From positions 248,001-312,000 of the forward strand of contig JAPNUO010000002.1 in the NCBI GenBank assembly GCA_026627065.1: 64,000 nt of DNA, read 5' to 3'. The position numbers were made by a program, and so were the translations under genes. Positions 44,938-53,525 of this stretch are shown piece by piece. This stretch comes from Bacillota bacterium (GTDB taxonomy: Bacteria; Bacillota; Sulfobacillia; Sulfobacillales; Sulfobacillaceae). The stretch's first letter is position 1, and each line of letters starts with the position of its first letter. The notes beneath the pieces were generated by a model. That model had not been told where the DNA came from, did not search any database, and was given only the letters and a program-made list of their open reading frames with translations.

Positions 44938-44963
44938 AGGGAGGCCGCGCGGGCGACCTCCCT
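44938..44963 (+). terminator. Hairpin between flagellin and fliD (likely attenuator)
   Basis: A 7-bp outer stem (44938-44944 with 44957-44963), continued after one mismatch by about three pairs, lies in the 62-base spacer. No T run follows, so it may only reduce or process read-through, letting flagellin be made in excess over FliD. Confidence 0.5.
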
Positions 44964-44983
44964 CAGTCTCGGAGGGGAGCGAA

Positions 44984-46489
44984 ATGAGCAGTAGCACGGG
45001 ATCCATCAACTGGAGCCAGGTGTACAACACACCGATCGGCCAAATTTTGGAGGATTTAAATCCGACAGTCTTTGAGACCCTTCTGACGCAAAGTACCAAC
45101 AATCAAATTACCACCCTCCAGAATCAGGAACAGCAAGACCAAACGCTCATCAGTGCCTGGAGTACGTTGCAGTCCGACGCCCAATCGGTGAGTGCCGACT
45201 TGACGACTCTGGCGTCATCCGCCACCTACAACCAGCTGATGGCGTCGTCGAGCAATAACAACGTTGCGACAGCGGTCGATCAAAGCGCGCAGCAGGGCAC
45301 CTACACCATTACGGTGAATGCGCTGGCGGAGCCGGAGATCGACATCGGCAGCACGGCCAACATGACGGTGACCAATCCCAATGCGACCTTGACGGTGCCG
45401 GGGACCACGAGTCCGCTCACGGGCAGTTTCACCATTACGGTAGGAGGCCAATCGGCGACCGTGGTGTTGCCCACCAGCGGCGAAAGCTTAAACGCCCTCG
45501 TGAGTCAGATTAATAACACGCCGGGGATTGGCGTCACCGCTACGGCGGTAGAAAACAGCCAGGGCGACTGGCTGATTGAAATTCAGGCCAACCAAACCGG
45601 ACAAGCGATCTCTTATGCCGATAACACGTCGCCCGGTCCCCTCTATTACCTCGGCCTCGTAAGTTCCAGCTCGACCGCGACCCAGTCCGCCGCTAACATC
45701 CTCCAGGCGGCGAGTTCTGCCGAGGTGAGCTTTGGTTCCACTTACAACGCCAGTGAGGCCATCGCCTCGACCTCCAACACGCTAACCAACCTCATTCCGG
45801 GGATGACCGTGACTCTGTTGTCCACGGGAACGACGACCATTAGCGTGACGCCGAACGTGAGTGCGATGGTGTCGTCGGTGCAGCAATTTGTCTCGGACTG
45901 GAACCAATGGGTGAAGGACACCCAAAATCTCGCGGAAGCCGGGCAAGTAGAAGAAGTGGGGACCGGAAGCAGCGCCAGCTACGAATTCGTGAGCAACGCA
46001 AATCAAGTCATCACCTCGCCGTTGCCCTTGGCAACGTTAAACCAGGCAGCAGAAGTTCTGGGAGCGACGACGACTGGGAGCGGTACATACCAGTCACTGG
46101 CTGACTTGGGCCTTACCTTTAATACCAACGGCACGTTGTCGTTGAATACGGCTACCCTCACCGATGCGCTGACGAACGATCCGACTCAGGTGCTCAACAT
46201 TTTCCAAGCCGTTCAACAAAATCTGGGCATCGGCATCAGCGGCGTCATCAACGGTTTTTCAGAAGGTCCCACGAGTTCGGCCGGCGAGGCCATCACCACC
46301 TTGAATGAAGAAGTGGCCAGCGACAAGAGCCAGATTGCGCTGCTCAATCAGCAGATGAGCAATGAAGAGGAGCAGGCGATTATCCAGTACGGCCAATGGG
46401 TCAACAGTGTGTCCAAGGATTCGGAACGGTACTCCTTGTTGAACGCACTCTTTAATGCCAATAGCGGGTCTAGTAGCAGCGGAGGCTAG
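44984..46489 (+). CDS. fliD: Flagellar filament capping protein (hook-associated protein 2)
   Basis: 501 residues. N-terminal coiled-coil region ETLLTQSTNNQITTLQNQEQ, the FliD N-domain TYTITVNALAEPEI near residue 105, flagellin-hook-like repeats in the middle and a C-terminal coiled coil KSQIALLNQQMSNEEE. The FliD cap folds new flagellin subunits at the filament tip. GGAGGGGAG before ATG 44984. Position between flagellin and FliS is the common order in Gram-positive genomes. Confidence 0.92.
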   Translation: MSSSTGSINWSQVYNTPIGQILEDLNPTVFETLLTQSTNNQITTLQNQEQQDQTLISAWSTLQSDAQSVSADLTTLASSATYNQLMASSSNNNVATAVDQSAQQGTYTITVNALAEPEIDIGSTANMTVTNPNATLTVPGTTSPLTGSFTITVGGQSATVVLPTSGESLNALVSQINNTPGIGVTATAVENSQGDWLIEIQANQTGQAISYADNTSPGPLYYLGLVSSSSTATQSAANILQAASSAEVSFGSTYNASEAIASTSNTLTNLIPGMTVTLLSTGTTTISVTPNVSAMVSSVQQFVSDWNQWVKDTQNLAEAGQVEEVGTGSSASYEFVSNANQVITSPLPLATLNQAAEVLGATTTGSGTYQSLADLGLTFNTNGTLSLNTATLTDALTNDPTQVLNIFQAVQQNLGIGISGVINGFSEGPTSSAGEAITTLNEEVASDKSQIALLNQQMSNEEEQAIIQYGQWVNSVSKDSERYSLLNALFNANSGSSSSGG

Positions 46490-46494
46490 GAACC

Positions 46495-46920
46495 ATGGAA
46501 AATTACGACCCTTTAGCCCAATATCGCCAAGATGTGATCTATACAGCCACGCCGGAGCAACTGATGCTCATGCTGTACCGCGAAGCGCAAAACCAAGTCA
46601 AGCGGTGTCAGGAACTGTTGCCTGAACGGCCGCGCGAAGGACTCCAGCTCACGGAACCGGCGCGTAATATTTTCGCCGCGTTGGCCGACAACGTCAACCT
46701 CGGACATCCGTTTGGGGCCAAACTTCGAGAGTTGTACCTGTATTGCTGGCGGACGCTGTTGAGTGCCGCCACCTCAGGAGACGTCGCAGGCCTTCAAACC
46801 GTCGACACGGTCTTACGTCACCTGATTGCGGGACTCGAGCATTACCGCGAGCGCGAAGCCGCGGGACAATCGGACGCGGCTAGCCCTCGCGAGCCGATGT
46901 CGGTGAATTTTGCGGGGTAG
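46495..46920 (+). CDS. fliS: Flagellin export chaperone
   Basis: 141 residues, mostly helical. DPLAQYRQDVIYTATPEQLMLMLYREA matches the FliS start (shown here across residues 5-31 in two halves), with a four-helix bundle to about residue 115. FliS binds the flagellin C-terminus and prevents early assembly. GGAGG lies nine bases upstream of ATG, five bases after the fliD stop. Its last 41 bases overlap the 3' end of the convergent glycosyltransferase gene. Confidence 0.88.
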   Translation: MENYDPLAQYRQDVIYTATPEQLMLMLYREAQNQVKRCQELLPERPREGLQLTEPARNIFAALADNVNLGHPFGAKLRELYLYCWRTLLSAATSGDVAGLQTVDTVLRHLIAGLEHYREREAAGQSDAASPREPMSVNFAG

Positions 46921-48142
46921 ACGCGAGCCGCTGCCGCGCGGCTTCCAACAAGCGGGACTCGTCCACATTCAGGTTTTGCCATTGACTCACGGTGTCGACG
47001 ACCGTCGCGAGCGGAACCGTTAAAAGGATCGTGTCCAGCAAGGCGTCAAAGGTGGATCCGGCCATCAGGTTGAAAATGGCCTGCCAGGCGTCGCGAAACG
47101 ACGGGTATCGCTGGATGGTCACGAGGAGATAGGCGAGGGCCTCTTTGCCCTTGCCTTGTTGCGATAGCGCCTGGGCTAGGCGGAACAAGGCTTTGAAGCT
47201 ACCGACGCCGGTTTCGGTCATGAGAAATCCCTGAGCCTCGCCGAGCTCAAGACACTTGCGAAAGGCGCGCTCGGCCCGCTCCCAGTTCTGGCTGCCCAGG
47301 GAAATTAAGCCCTCGAGAAAATAAAAGTCGGTGTAGGCGGGATAGCTGAGCTGGCCTTCCTGGAGCACCCGCAGCGCCCGTTTGTGCTCCCCGTGCGATT
47401 CTAAAATGCGGGCATAGGTGATTTGTTCCAGCACCCACAGCGGGTGGGTCACCGGAGTCCGCTTGAGCGCTTGCCGGATTTTGCTCAGCGCTTCCTCCAA
47501 CTCGCCTATGGACAGGAGGGTGTGGGCCAGCTGCCAAAGTGTGTAGGCGTCGTCCGGCTTTTCCCTGAGCTGGCGCTCTAACAACTCGCGGTTGCGCGCG
47601 GACTTATTCCGCTGCTCGACAACCGCGCCGAGATACCCTTTGTGCAACAGGCGGACATTGAGCGCGGCTACATTCATGTTGAGACGCCGGAGCGCCGGAA
47701 ACACTTGCTCATGCACCTTGCCCTCAAAGCGGACTTGGGGGTGCGATCGAAACAGGCGCAAGACGTAGCTTTCGGAAATGTGCTCCGCCCGGTCCATCAC
47801 GGAAACGATGCGGAGATTGTAGGCGTCGGCAAAGGGATGGGTGATGGCCTGGGTGAGGGCAGGCACGTCGTCGGCTAGCAGTTCTTCGTCGGCATCCACC
47901 ACCAACACCCAGGGCGTGTTGACCAAATCCAAGCCCACGTTGCGGGCTTGGGAAAAGTCGTCGGGCCACTCAATGCGGACCACCCGGGCGCCGAAAGAGC
48001 GGGCAATGGCCACGCTCTGGTCGGTGGACCCGGTGTCGACGACGATAATGTCGTCGGCAAGGGACGCCACCGATCGCAAGCACTCGGCCAGAAACCGCTC
48101 TTCGTTTTTCACTATCATCGCGACGCTTAAGAGCCCGTTCAT
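46880..48142 (-). CDS. GT2 glycosyltransferase with C-terminal TPR repeats
   Basis: 420 residues. Residues 1-190 are a GT-A domain: SVAMIVKNEERFLAECLRS, DIIVVDTGSTDQS, FSQARNVGLD, WVLVVDADEEL and VRFEGKVHEQV. From about 200 there are TPR-like helices (AYTLWQLAHTLLSIGELEEAL; RALRVLQEGQ; AERAFRKCLELGEAQ). This GT2-TPR layout is common near flagellin genes in Gram-positive bacteria and in protein (O- or S-) glycosylation. It is convergent with fliS and overlaps it by 41 bases. A role in flagellin glycosylation is inferred from context. Confidence 0.86.
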   Translation of the reverse strand: MNGLLSVAMIVKNEERFLAECLRSVASLADDIIVVDTGSTDQSVAIARSFGARVVRIEWPDDFSQARNVGLDLVNTPWVLVVDADEELLADDVPALTQAITHPFADAYNLRIVSVMDRAEHISESYVLRLFRSHPQVRFEGKVHEQVFPALRRLNMNVAALNVRLLHKGYLGAVVEQRNKSARNRELLERQLREKPDDAYTLWQLAHTLLSIGELEEALSKIRQALKRTPVTHPLWVLEQITYARILESHGEHKRALRVLQEGQLSYPAYTDFYFLEGLISLGSQNWERAERAFRKCLELGEAQGFLMTETGVGSFKALFRLAQALSQQGKGKEALAYLLVTIQRYPSFRDAWQAIFNLMAGSTFDALLDTILLTVPLATVVDTVSQWQNLNVDESRLLEAARQRLASTPQNSPTSAREG

Positions 48143-48246
48143 CCGTCCTGCTCCTCCCTCTTGACCCGATACCGTCAGTGTAGCGGAATCTCACGGAGGG
48201 CTAAAAAGAATAACCGAGAAATTTGGCGACGAGTCTGATTGACCAG

Positions 48247-49041
48247 TTACGGAAAAATTAAGAGCGGTTTATGATTTTGCGGATGGGCGAGGTAGACAAG
48301 CGAGACTTGGTAGACGTCAGCGATGATAGGCGAGGAAAGGATGCTCTGGGCGTCGCCCTGGGCTACCAGCCGGCCCCGGTGCATGACCCATAGCCGGTGG
48401 GCGAAAAGGCCGACGCTGGCTAAATCGTGGTACGCCATGATGACCGTCTTCTCTTCGCGCGCCACCAACTCTTGCAACAGGTGGAGAAACCCTACGGCGT
48501 GCCCCGGATCCAGGTGAGCCGTGGGCTCGTCGAGCAAAAGGACGGGGGTGTCCTGCAATAAGGCGGCGGCCAACAGCACGCGTTTGGCTTCGCCGCCGGA
48601 CAACTTAGGAAAGGGGCGCTGCCGCAAAGGGGTGAGGCCCGTGCTTTCCAAAACCGCGGCCAGCCGGTCTTGGTCGACGGCGGGGCGCACGGCCAGCCGG
48701 TCGCGCCAAGTGTAGCGATGCAGCGAACCCAGCTGAACAACCTCTTCCACCGTCAAGTCAAAGGTCGTCTCGAGAGTCTGCGGCACGAAGGCCACCAGCC
48801 TGGCGCGGGACTGGCCGTTCAATGTGGAGATGTCTTTCCCGCCAACGACCACTTGACCTTGGTGAGGCCTTAAAAAGCCGGCCAACAACTTTAGCAAAGT
48901 AGACTTGCCGGCGCCGTTGGGCCCAATGACCCCCACCAATTGTCCGGCGGGCAAAGAGACGCTGAGGGGCCCGACGGCGGCGTTGGCTTCTGGCCAACGA
49001 TAGATGACATCGTGGAGTTGCACCATCGCGGATTCGCGCAT
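48247..49041 (-). CDS. btuD: ABC transporter ATP-binding protein, cobalamin/Fe-siderophore type
   Basis: 264 residues. Walker A GPNGAGKSTLL near residue 39, signature LSGGEAKRV, Walker B VLLLDEPTAHLD and the switch histidine in MAYHDL. FepC/BtuD subfamily. ATG 49041 overlaps the permease stop codon (TAATG), so the two are translationally coupled; ATG 49026 is a second possibility. It powers import through the permease at 49041-50039. The cobalamin riboswitch upstream points to B12 as substrate. No binding protein (BtuF) is in the window. Confidence 0.87.
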   Translation of the reverse strand: MRESAMVQLHDVIYRWPEANAAVGPLSVSLPAGQLVGVIGPNGAGKSTLLKLLAGFLRPHQGQVVVGGKDISTLNGQSRARLVAFVPQTLETTFDLTVEEVVQLGSLHRYTWRDRLAVRPAVDQDRLAAVLESTGLTPLRQRPFPKLSGGEAKRVLLAAALLQDTPVLLLDEPTAHLDPGHAVGFLHLLQELVAREEKTVIMAYHDLASVGLFAHRLWVMHRGRLVAQGDAQSILSSPIIADVYQVSLVYLAHPQNHKPLLIFP

Positions 49042-50039
49042 TACGGCCACCCCCCCGCACGGTGACTCTGTCGGATCAGCAGCGACAAAAAATAGGGGCC
49101 GCCGAGGCAGGCGGTCACCAGGCCGACCGGTATCGGCCCGATCACAGGCACCGATTCCGCCACAATTTGCGCGAAGGTGAGAAAGGCGGCTCCAAGGCAA
49201 AACGTCAGCGGCAACAAATGGCGATGATTCGGGCCATTAAGACGCCGGGCGATGTGCGGCATAACCAACCCGACGAAGCCCACCAGACCGCTAAGGTAAA
49301 CCGCGGCGGCGGTCATCAGGCTGGCGGCAAACAGCAGCACAAACTGCACCCGCTGAACATTGACGCCCAAGTGATGTGCTTCTTCTTCGCCGAGCAACAG
49401 CGCGTTCATGTCGTGGGCAAATGGCCAGACCACGGCAAGCCCGGCAGCAATGAGAACGGCGCTGACAAGGACTTGAGACCAGGTGGCGCCGTCAATGCCC
49501 CCCAGCTCCCAGGCAAAAATGGCGCTGAGATCCTGTTGATTAAACAGCATGAGAAAGGTCGTCACCGCGGTGAGAATCACTCCCACAGCGTACCCGGCCA
49601 AAATCAACGTCAGCATGCTCACGGTGCCGCGCCCGCGCGAGAGGAGGTAAGAGAGGCACACGGCGGCCAACGCGCCGACGAAGGCGCCGGGCGCCATCGC
49701 GTTGAGGGCGGGGACGAGATCTTGGGCCAGGGTAGCGCCTAGGCCCGCGCCGGCCGAAGCCCCCACGATGTAAGGATCGGCCAGAGGGTTTTTTAGGAGG
49801 GCCTGCATCACCGCGCCCGCGACAGCGAGCCCGCCGCCCACCACAGCGGCGGCGGCCACCATGGGGAAGCGAATCTCCCAAATGATGACACTGTCGATAG
49901 AGCGGTTGGGCGCCAAGAGGCGGCGCACCACGGTTCCCAGCGGAATGGGGGTAGGCCCGTGGGCGATGCCCAGCAGCAGCGCCAGGGCCAACAGCGCCAG
50001 AGCGACCGCGTAATTCACCGCGCGTCTGCTAACGGCCAT
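49041..50039 (-). CDS. btuC: ABC transporter permease, cobalamin/Fe-siderophore type
   Basis: 332 residues with nine to ten membrane helices. Motifs of the FecCD/BtuC family: KNPLADPYIVGASAGAGLGA, WELGGIDGATW, GVNVQRVQF and GLVGFVGLVMPHIARRLNG. A dimer of this protein forms the channel for cobalamin import across the cytoplasmic membrane. ATG 50039 follows a modest site; the longer frame back to 50285 runs through the riboswitch and is not coding. Expression should be shut off by cobalamin through the riboswitch. Confidence 0.88.
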   Translation of the reverse strand: MAVSRRAVNYAVALALLALALLLGIAHGPTPIPLGTVVRRLLAPNRSIDSVIIWEIRFPMVAAAAVVGGGLAVAGAVMQALLKNPLADPYIVGASAGAGLGATLAQDLVPALNAMAPGAFVGALAAVCLSYLLSRGRGTVSMLTLILAGYAVGVILTAVTTFLMLFNQQDLSAIFAWELGGIDGATWSQVLVSAVLIAAGLAVVWPFAHDMNALLLGEEEAHHLGVNVQRVQFVLLFAASLMTAAAVYLSGLVGFVGLVMPHIARRLNGPNHRHLLPLTFCLGAAFLTFAQIVAESVPVIGPIPVGLVTACLGGPYFLSLLIRQSHRAGGWP

Positions 50040-50131
50040 GAAACACCCGCCGGATCGGCATCCGGACACCCCAAGCGAATCCAGACATGCGCGTTCCTCC
50101 CCGTGTAGCCGATACCTGGGGCAGGGACGCG

Positions 50132-50154
50132 AAAAAAGGCGTGGCCCGACCGCC
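50132..50154 (-). terminator. Possible expression-platform terminator of the cobalamin riboswitch
   Basis: In the minus direction a short GGCG/CGCC stem is followed directly by six T residues (50132-50137 on the plus strand are A). The stem is only four pairs, so this is a weak candidate. Confidence 0.4.
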
Positions 50155-50173
50155 CGCAGGCTCGCCCGAACAT

Positions 50174-50310
50174 TTGCAGGTAGGTCTCCTGGCTCTCGGA
50201 TCGTCGCGTATGAAAGGCCTTCCCCATCATCGAGTGGCCTTTCCGCTCCCCGTAAACAGTGGCGGGCGCCGCTCAGGATTTGCACCTGATTCCCTGTTAT
50301 CCACCTGCAA
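50174..50310 (-). ncRNA. Cobalamin (B12) riboswitch
   Basis: On the minus strand the leader reads in order GGGAATCAGGTG, AAATCCTGAGCGG, CCCGCCACTGT, GGGGAG, GCCACTCG, GGGAAGGC and finally the B12 box AGCCAGGAGACCT, the full conserved string of the adenosylcobalamin riboswitch. A perfect 8-bp P1 helix joins the ends (50303-50310 with 50174-50181). It lies 135 bases upstream of btuC and would lower transporter expression when cobalamin is plentiful. Confidence 0.93.
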
Positions 50311-50794
50311 TCCGGTTAGCCTCAGTGTATGGGAGGGACAGCCCGATGGCAAGGACCGATCCGCACTGAAGCCTCTGCAGTGAGGCAGCGCGGAAGACGC
50401 AGCATCTTGAATGACTTCATGATGCATCAAAGCGCTTGTCCATCGGTCTCACTCGGCCTTGAGCGTTGAGAGTTTTGGGACCCGTCCTCATGGGAACTGC
50501 CGCTCTTCATTGGCGCATCTGCCGAACCAGGGCGCCACTGGGTGCGACAACTAACGGCAGCGTACCAAGAGTGTCCCCACCGTTTTGGGCATCACCGCGC
50601 TTGTCGGAATCAGAAACGCGTCTCATGTTTGTCTCAAAATGTCCTTTGACATCGCCTCGGGATTTCTTTCCGATGACCACTATAGTTGAATGGTTATCAG
50701 ACGTCATCCCCTCGGGCGCGCGGCCTTGTCCGACCATTGGTGCCAAAGGGAGACGTGCGACGTACGTCCTAAACTGGTTCCGGGAGAGGATGCT
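50311..50794. other. Intergenic region between riboswitch and propeller gene
   Basis: About 480 bases holding the unmapped btuC promoter on the minus strand and that of the propeller gene on the plus strand. No gene recognised; short frames here lack support. Confidence 0.5.
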
Positions 50795-52069
50795 ATGAAC
50801 TGGAAACGACGATTGACGGCCGTAGGGCTAGGCAGCGTCTGGTTGGGGATGGGATTGGGGAGCAGCCCGGGCCCTGTTGCACCTAAAGACGCCTCGACGG
50901 TCGTCGTTCGGGCGACGCTGCCGGCCCTCACGGCGGTCGCCGGCGAGGCGACGCCGGAGACCATCACGGTGGAAACCCCGTTGGGGCCAAAGACGCCCAC
51001 AGGCACGATGCACCTTACGATCAATGGAGCGCCGGTGGCTGTGACGGTTGCGGCCCGGCAGCGGCAGCACGATCGGTGGGTGACCTTGCGGTTTCAAGCC
51101 CCGGCGACGCTCGCGCCCGGCCGGGATCCGGCCAGCCTGACTTGGGTGACCGGAGCCACCGTGCGCCAGTATCAAGGGTTCGTGACGGTCCCCGCGTTGT
51201 TTTTGGCCGAACAGAGCGGGATTTTCGAAGACAACGCCCTCGGGCACGCCGTGCCCTTGGCTCCTGGGGCGTTTCGGCAAGCAACTGAGCCTACCGGGAT
51301 GGCCTATGACGCGCAAAATCAGCGGCTGTACGTGGCCGACGCCAACGCCGGGGCCGTGTTCGTCTATAATACCCGCGGTCGGCTCCTCCAGACGCTGAAT
51401 CCCCCGCCGCTCCTGGAGCCCACGTACCTGGCCGTGGTCCCCGGATGGAATCGGCTGTTTGTCTATCAAGACGGGGGGACGGCCAATCAGATGGGCTTCA
51501 TGGCTCTGACTCTGGCCGGAAAGGTAGTGCCCTGGCCGGGTCATGCGACGTTCCCGCAGGTTTTTGCTCTCGGCAATGCCGTCACCGTGGACCCGTCTGC
51601 CCACCTACTGTTTGTGAGCCGATCGCTGACCGGCAGCCAAGCAGCTAGCGGAGCGGCGGCGGTCGTGGCTTATAACGCCAACACTGGACGGGCCGTGCCA
51701 ACAGCGGAGGCGTTTCCCGGCGCCGGAGCCAATCCGACCGACGTCCTTTATGTCGGTGCCGACAACACTGTCTATGTGAGTGGCTACGCGAACGGTCCGG
51801 ATCAGGGCCACTATGTCCGCGGCTTCCGACCTAACGGCACGCCGGATACCGCGTCGGAGGCTTTTCCCATCGGGGAGACCAGCACCGGTCATGCCCAAGC
51901 GATTGTGTATAATCCGCTGACGCGGCAGCTCTGGGTGATTGGCGACGCGTACCTCCACCGCTTTACACTGGCCGGGACTCCGGTGCCGCCGCTCACCTCG
52001 CGATCGGACAGTGGGGTGCCGCTGGCGCAATTGAAAAGCGGACTCGTGGCGGCGGCTCTTGCGTATTGA
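50795..52069 (+). CDS. Secreted beta-propeller protein
   Basis: 424 residues. Signal peptide: basic MNWKRRL, hydrophobic LTAVGLGSVWLGMGLG. Residues about 35-140 form one Ig-like domain; residues 150-424 carry propeller strands such as MAYDAQNQRLYVADANAGAV and PSAHLLFVSRSL. GGAGAGG site before ATG 50795; the frame open from 50690 has no better start. Same overall design as the larger protein at 27259, but no adjacent sigma/anti-sigma pair. Extracellular, function unknown. Confidence 0.78.
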   Translation: MNWKRRLTAVGLGSVWLGMGLGSSPGPVAPKDASTVVVRATLPALTAVAGEATPETITVETPLGPKTPTGTMHLTINGAPVAVTVAARQRQHDRWVTLRFQAPATLAPGRDPASLTWVTGATVRQYQGFVTVPALFLAEQSGIFEDNALGHAVPLAPGAFRQATEPTGMAYDAQNQRLYVADANAGAVFVYNTRGRLLQTLNPPPLLEPTYLAVVPGWNRLFVYQDGGTANQMGFMALTLAGKVVPWPGHATFPQVFALGNAVTVDPSAHLLFVSRSLTGSQAASGAAAVVAYNANTGRAVPTAEAFPGAGANPTDVLYVGADNTVYVSGYANGPDQGHYVRGFRPNGTPDTASEAFPIGETSTGHAQAIVYNPLTRQLWVIGDAYLHRFTLAGTPVPPLTSRSDSGVPLAQLKSGLVAAALAY

Positions 52070-52570
52070 TTGCGAGACGTGTGTAGACAACTCGCGCTGT
52101 GTTTGAGGGGCGACTCGCCCTTCGCATACGGTGCGATGTTGTGGGCCGCGGCCAGTAAGTCGGGCGAAATCCGGTGGCATCTTCCATATGACGCAGGGTT
52201 TCGGCTTCTGATGCGCTAGGTGTTCCCACGTTGTTCCGAGATTGTGGCTGGGCGGAGCTGACCGCAGCGCTGGTGGGAAAAGGGCGTGGGCGACGACGAG
52301 TCGGGGTGGACAGAAGTCGCCTATACGCTTCGAAATGCACGTCGTTTTTGAGATCTCTCCTTGACACCGCCGTCTTGGTCGGGCGCGAGCGGGCTTGCGG
52401 ATTGACTGGCGCTGCCCGACGACGGTTTCGACAGCTAGCCATGTTGTGTTGACAAACGAACCGACGCCGTGTTTCCTTGGGTGTCAAGGGTAGGGAGAAC
52501 GCAGGCGCTGCGCTCCACGGTGTTCATTGTTAGGTCCGCCGGGCGTGCGCCGTGGAAAGGGGGAGGCGGC
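52070..52570. other. Intergenic region without recognisable gene
   Basis: About 500 bases; frames on both strands are short, have no ribosome-binding sites and match nothing I know. Confidence 0.45.
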
Positions 52571-52996
52571 ATGCGTTTGTGGCACGAAGCACTAATTCCC
52601 TGCCTGCCTAGACCGCAGCTTTTGGGGCAGCATCGCGAATGCTGCGCCCTGCGCGGGCTCGGGTGGGGGAGACCGCACCGCACGGTGAATTATGTGTTCC
52701 GCTATCCCTATGAATATTTGTATGCTTACCATCGCCTGGTGATGGAGGCTATGCGGGCGCGCGGGTATCAGGTCGATTCCCTTTGGTGAGACGCCGCCTA
52801 TCGTGGCCGCCGGGCCCCCCGCGGGACGTACGACCCCACGAAGCTGCCGTCGGTTCACCCGATTTATCCCGAGCACGACGCGGCGTATGAGCAATTTTGC
52901 TGGGCGTTGTTAGCTCAGCGAACGCACGCGCCGGAGGGGACAGCGTCCGGGAGGGAGATGGATTCCCAGAGTGTCGGCCTCACGCTCGGGCCATGA
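52571..52996 (+). pseudogene. TIGR02328-type (pyrimidine-dimer-glycosylase-like) small protein interrupted by in-frame TGA
   Basis: ATG 52571 with GGGGGAGG upstream opens a frame reading MRLWHEALIPCLPRPQLLGQ, then HRECCALRGLGWG, VNYVFRYPYEYLYAYHRLVM and MRARGYQVDSLW, the conserved start of this small protein family. A TGA follows at 52787. The same frame then continues, without shift, through DAAYRGRRAPRG and VHPIYPEHDAAYEQF, which are the family's expected next blocks, and stops at 52994. A single nonsense change therefore interrupts an otherwise intact reading frame of about 140 codons (the family is about 120). It could be a recent pseudogene, a recoded stop or a sequencing error. Confidence 0.78.
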
Positions 52997-53525
52997 ACGC
53001 CGAGCGTTACGCGAGAGAGCGGAGGTCTAGTCCTTCAAGTCGGGAGGGGCGGCCTCTCGCGTCGTTGTCGGATGCGGCCAGGTACAGGTTGGCTTAACCT
53101 GCCCGAGAGACGCGATCAAATGCTCAGCCATGGTTCATCCGCCGACAGAAACCGCTGGTGCCTTGGAAAGTCAGTTCGGCGGTTGGGGGCGGGAGGCGCG
53201 GTCAGAAGATCGCGAGGCCACCACCAGCGCGATGCGATCCTCGGGGAGCCGGCCTTTGTTCATCAGTCTCTGCGATCCGGTGGTGAGGCCTTACGTGTTT
53301 ACGGCCTCCTTATCAAACATTCCGCAAGCGGTGACTAGAACGGGACTGCCCGAGGCACAGCTCTCGCTCTCCCGCCGGGATGCGGTGTACGCTCGTGGCG
53401 ACTGGGAGAGGGAGACGTTGGCTCTCAATCGGTGCACGTTGATGCAACCCAGGGCGTTGCCTTTCGAAGCGACCGGCTAGCGGCGGGGAGCATCCGGTTG
53501 CAAGTGCCATGCTGAGCCTCTCGCC
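52997..53525. other. Intergenic region without recognisable gene
   Basis: About 530 bases between the interrupted gene and the histidine phosphatase. Open frames of up to 116 codons exist but read as random, with no ribosome-binding site or motif. Confidence 0.45.
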
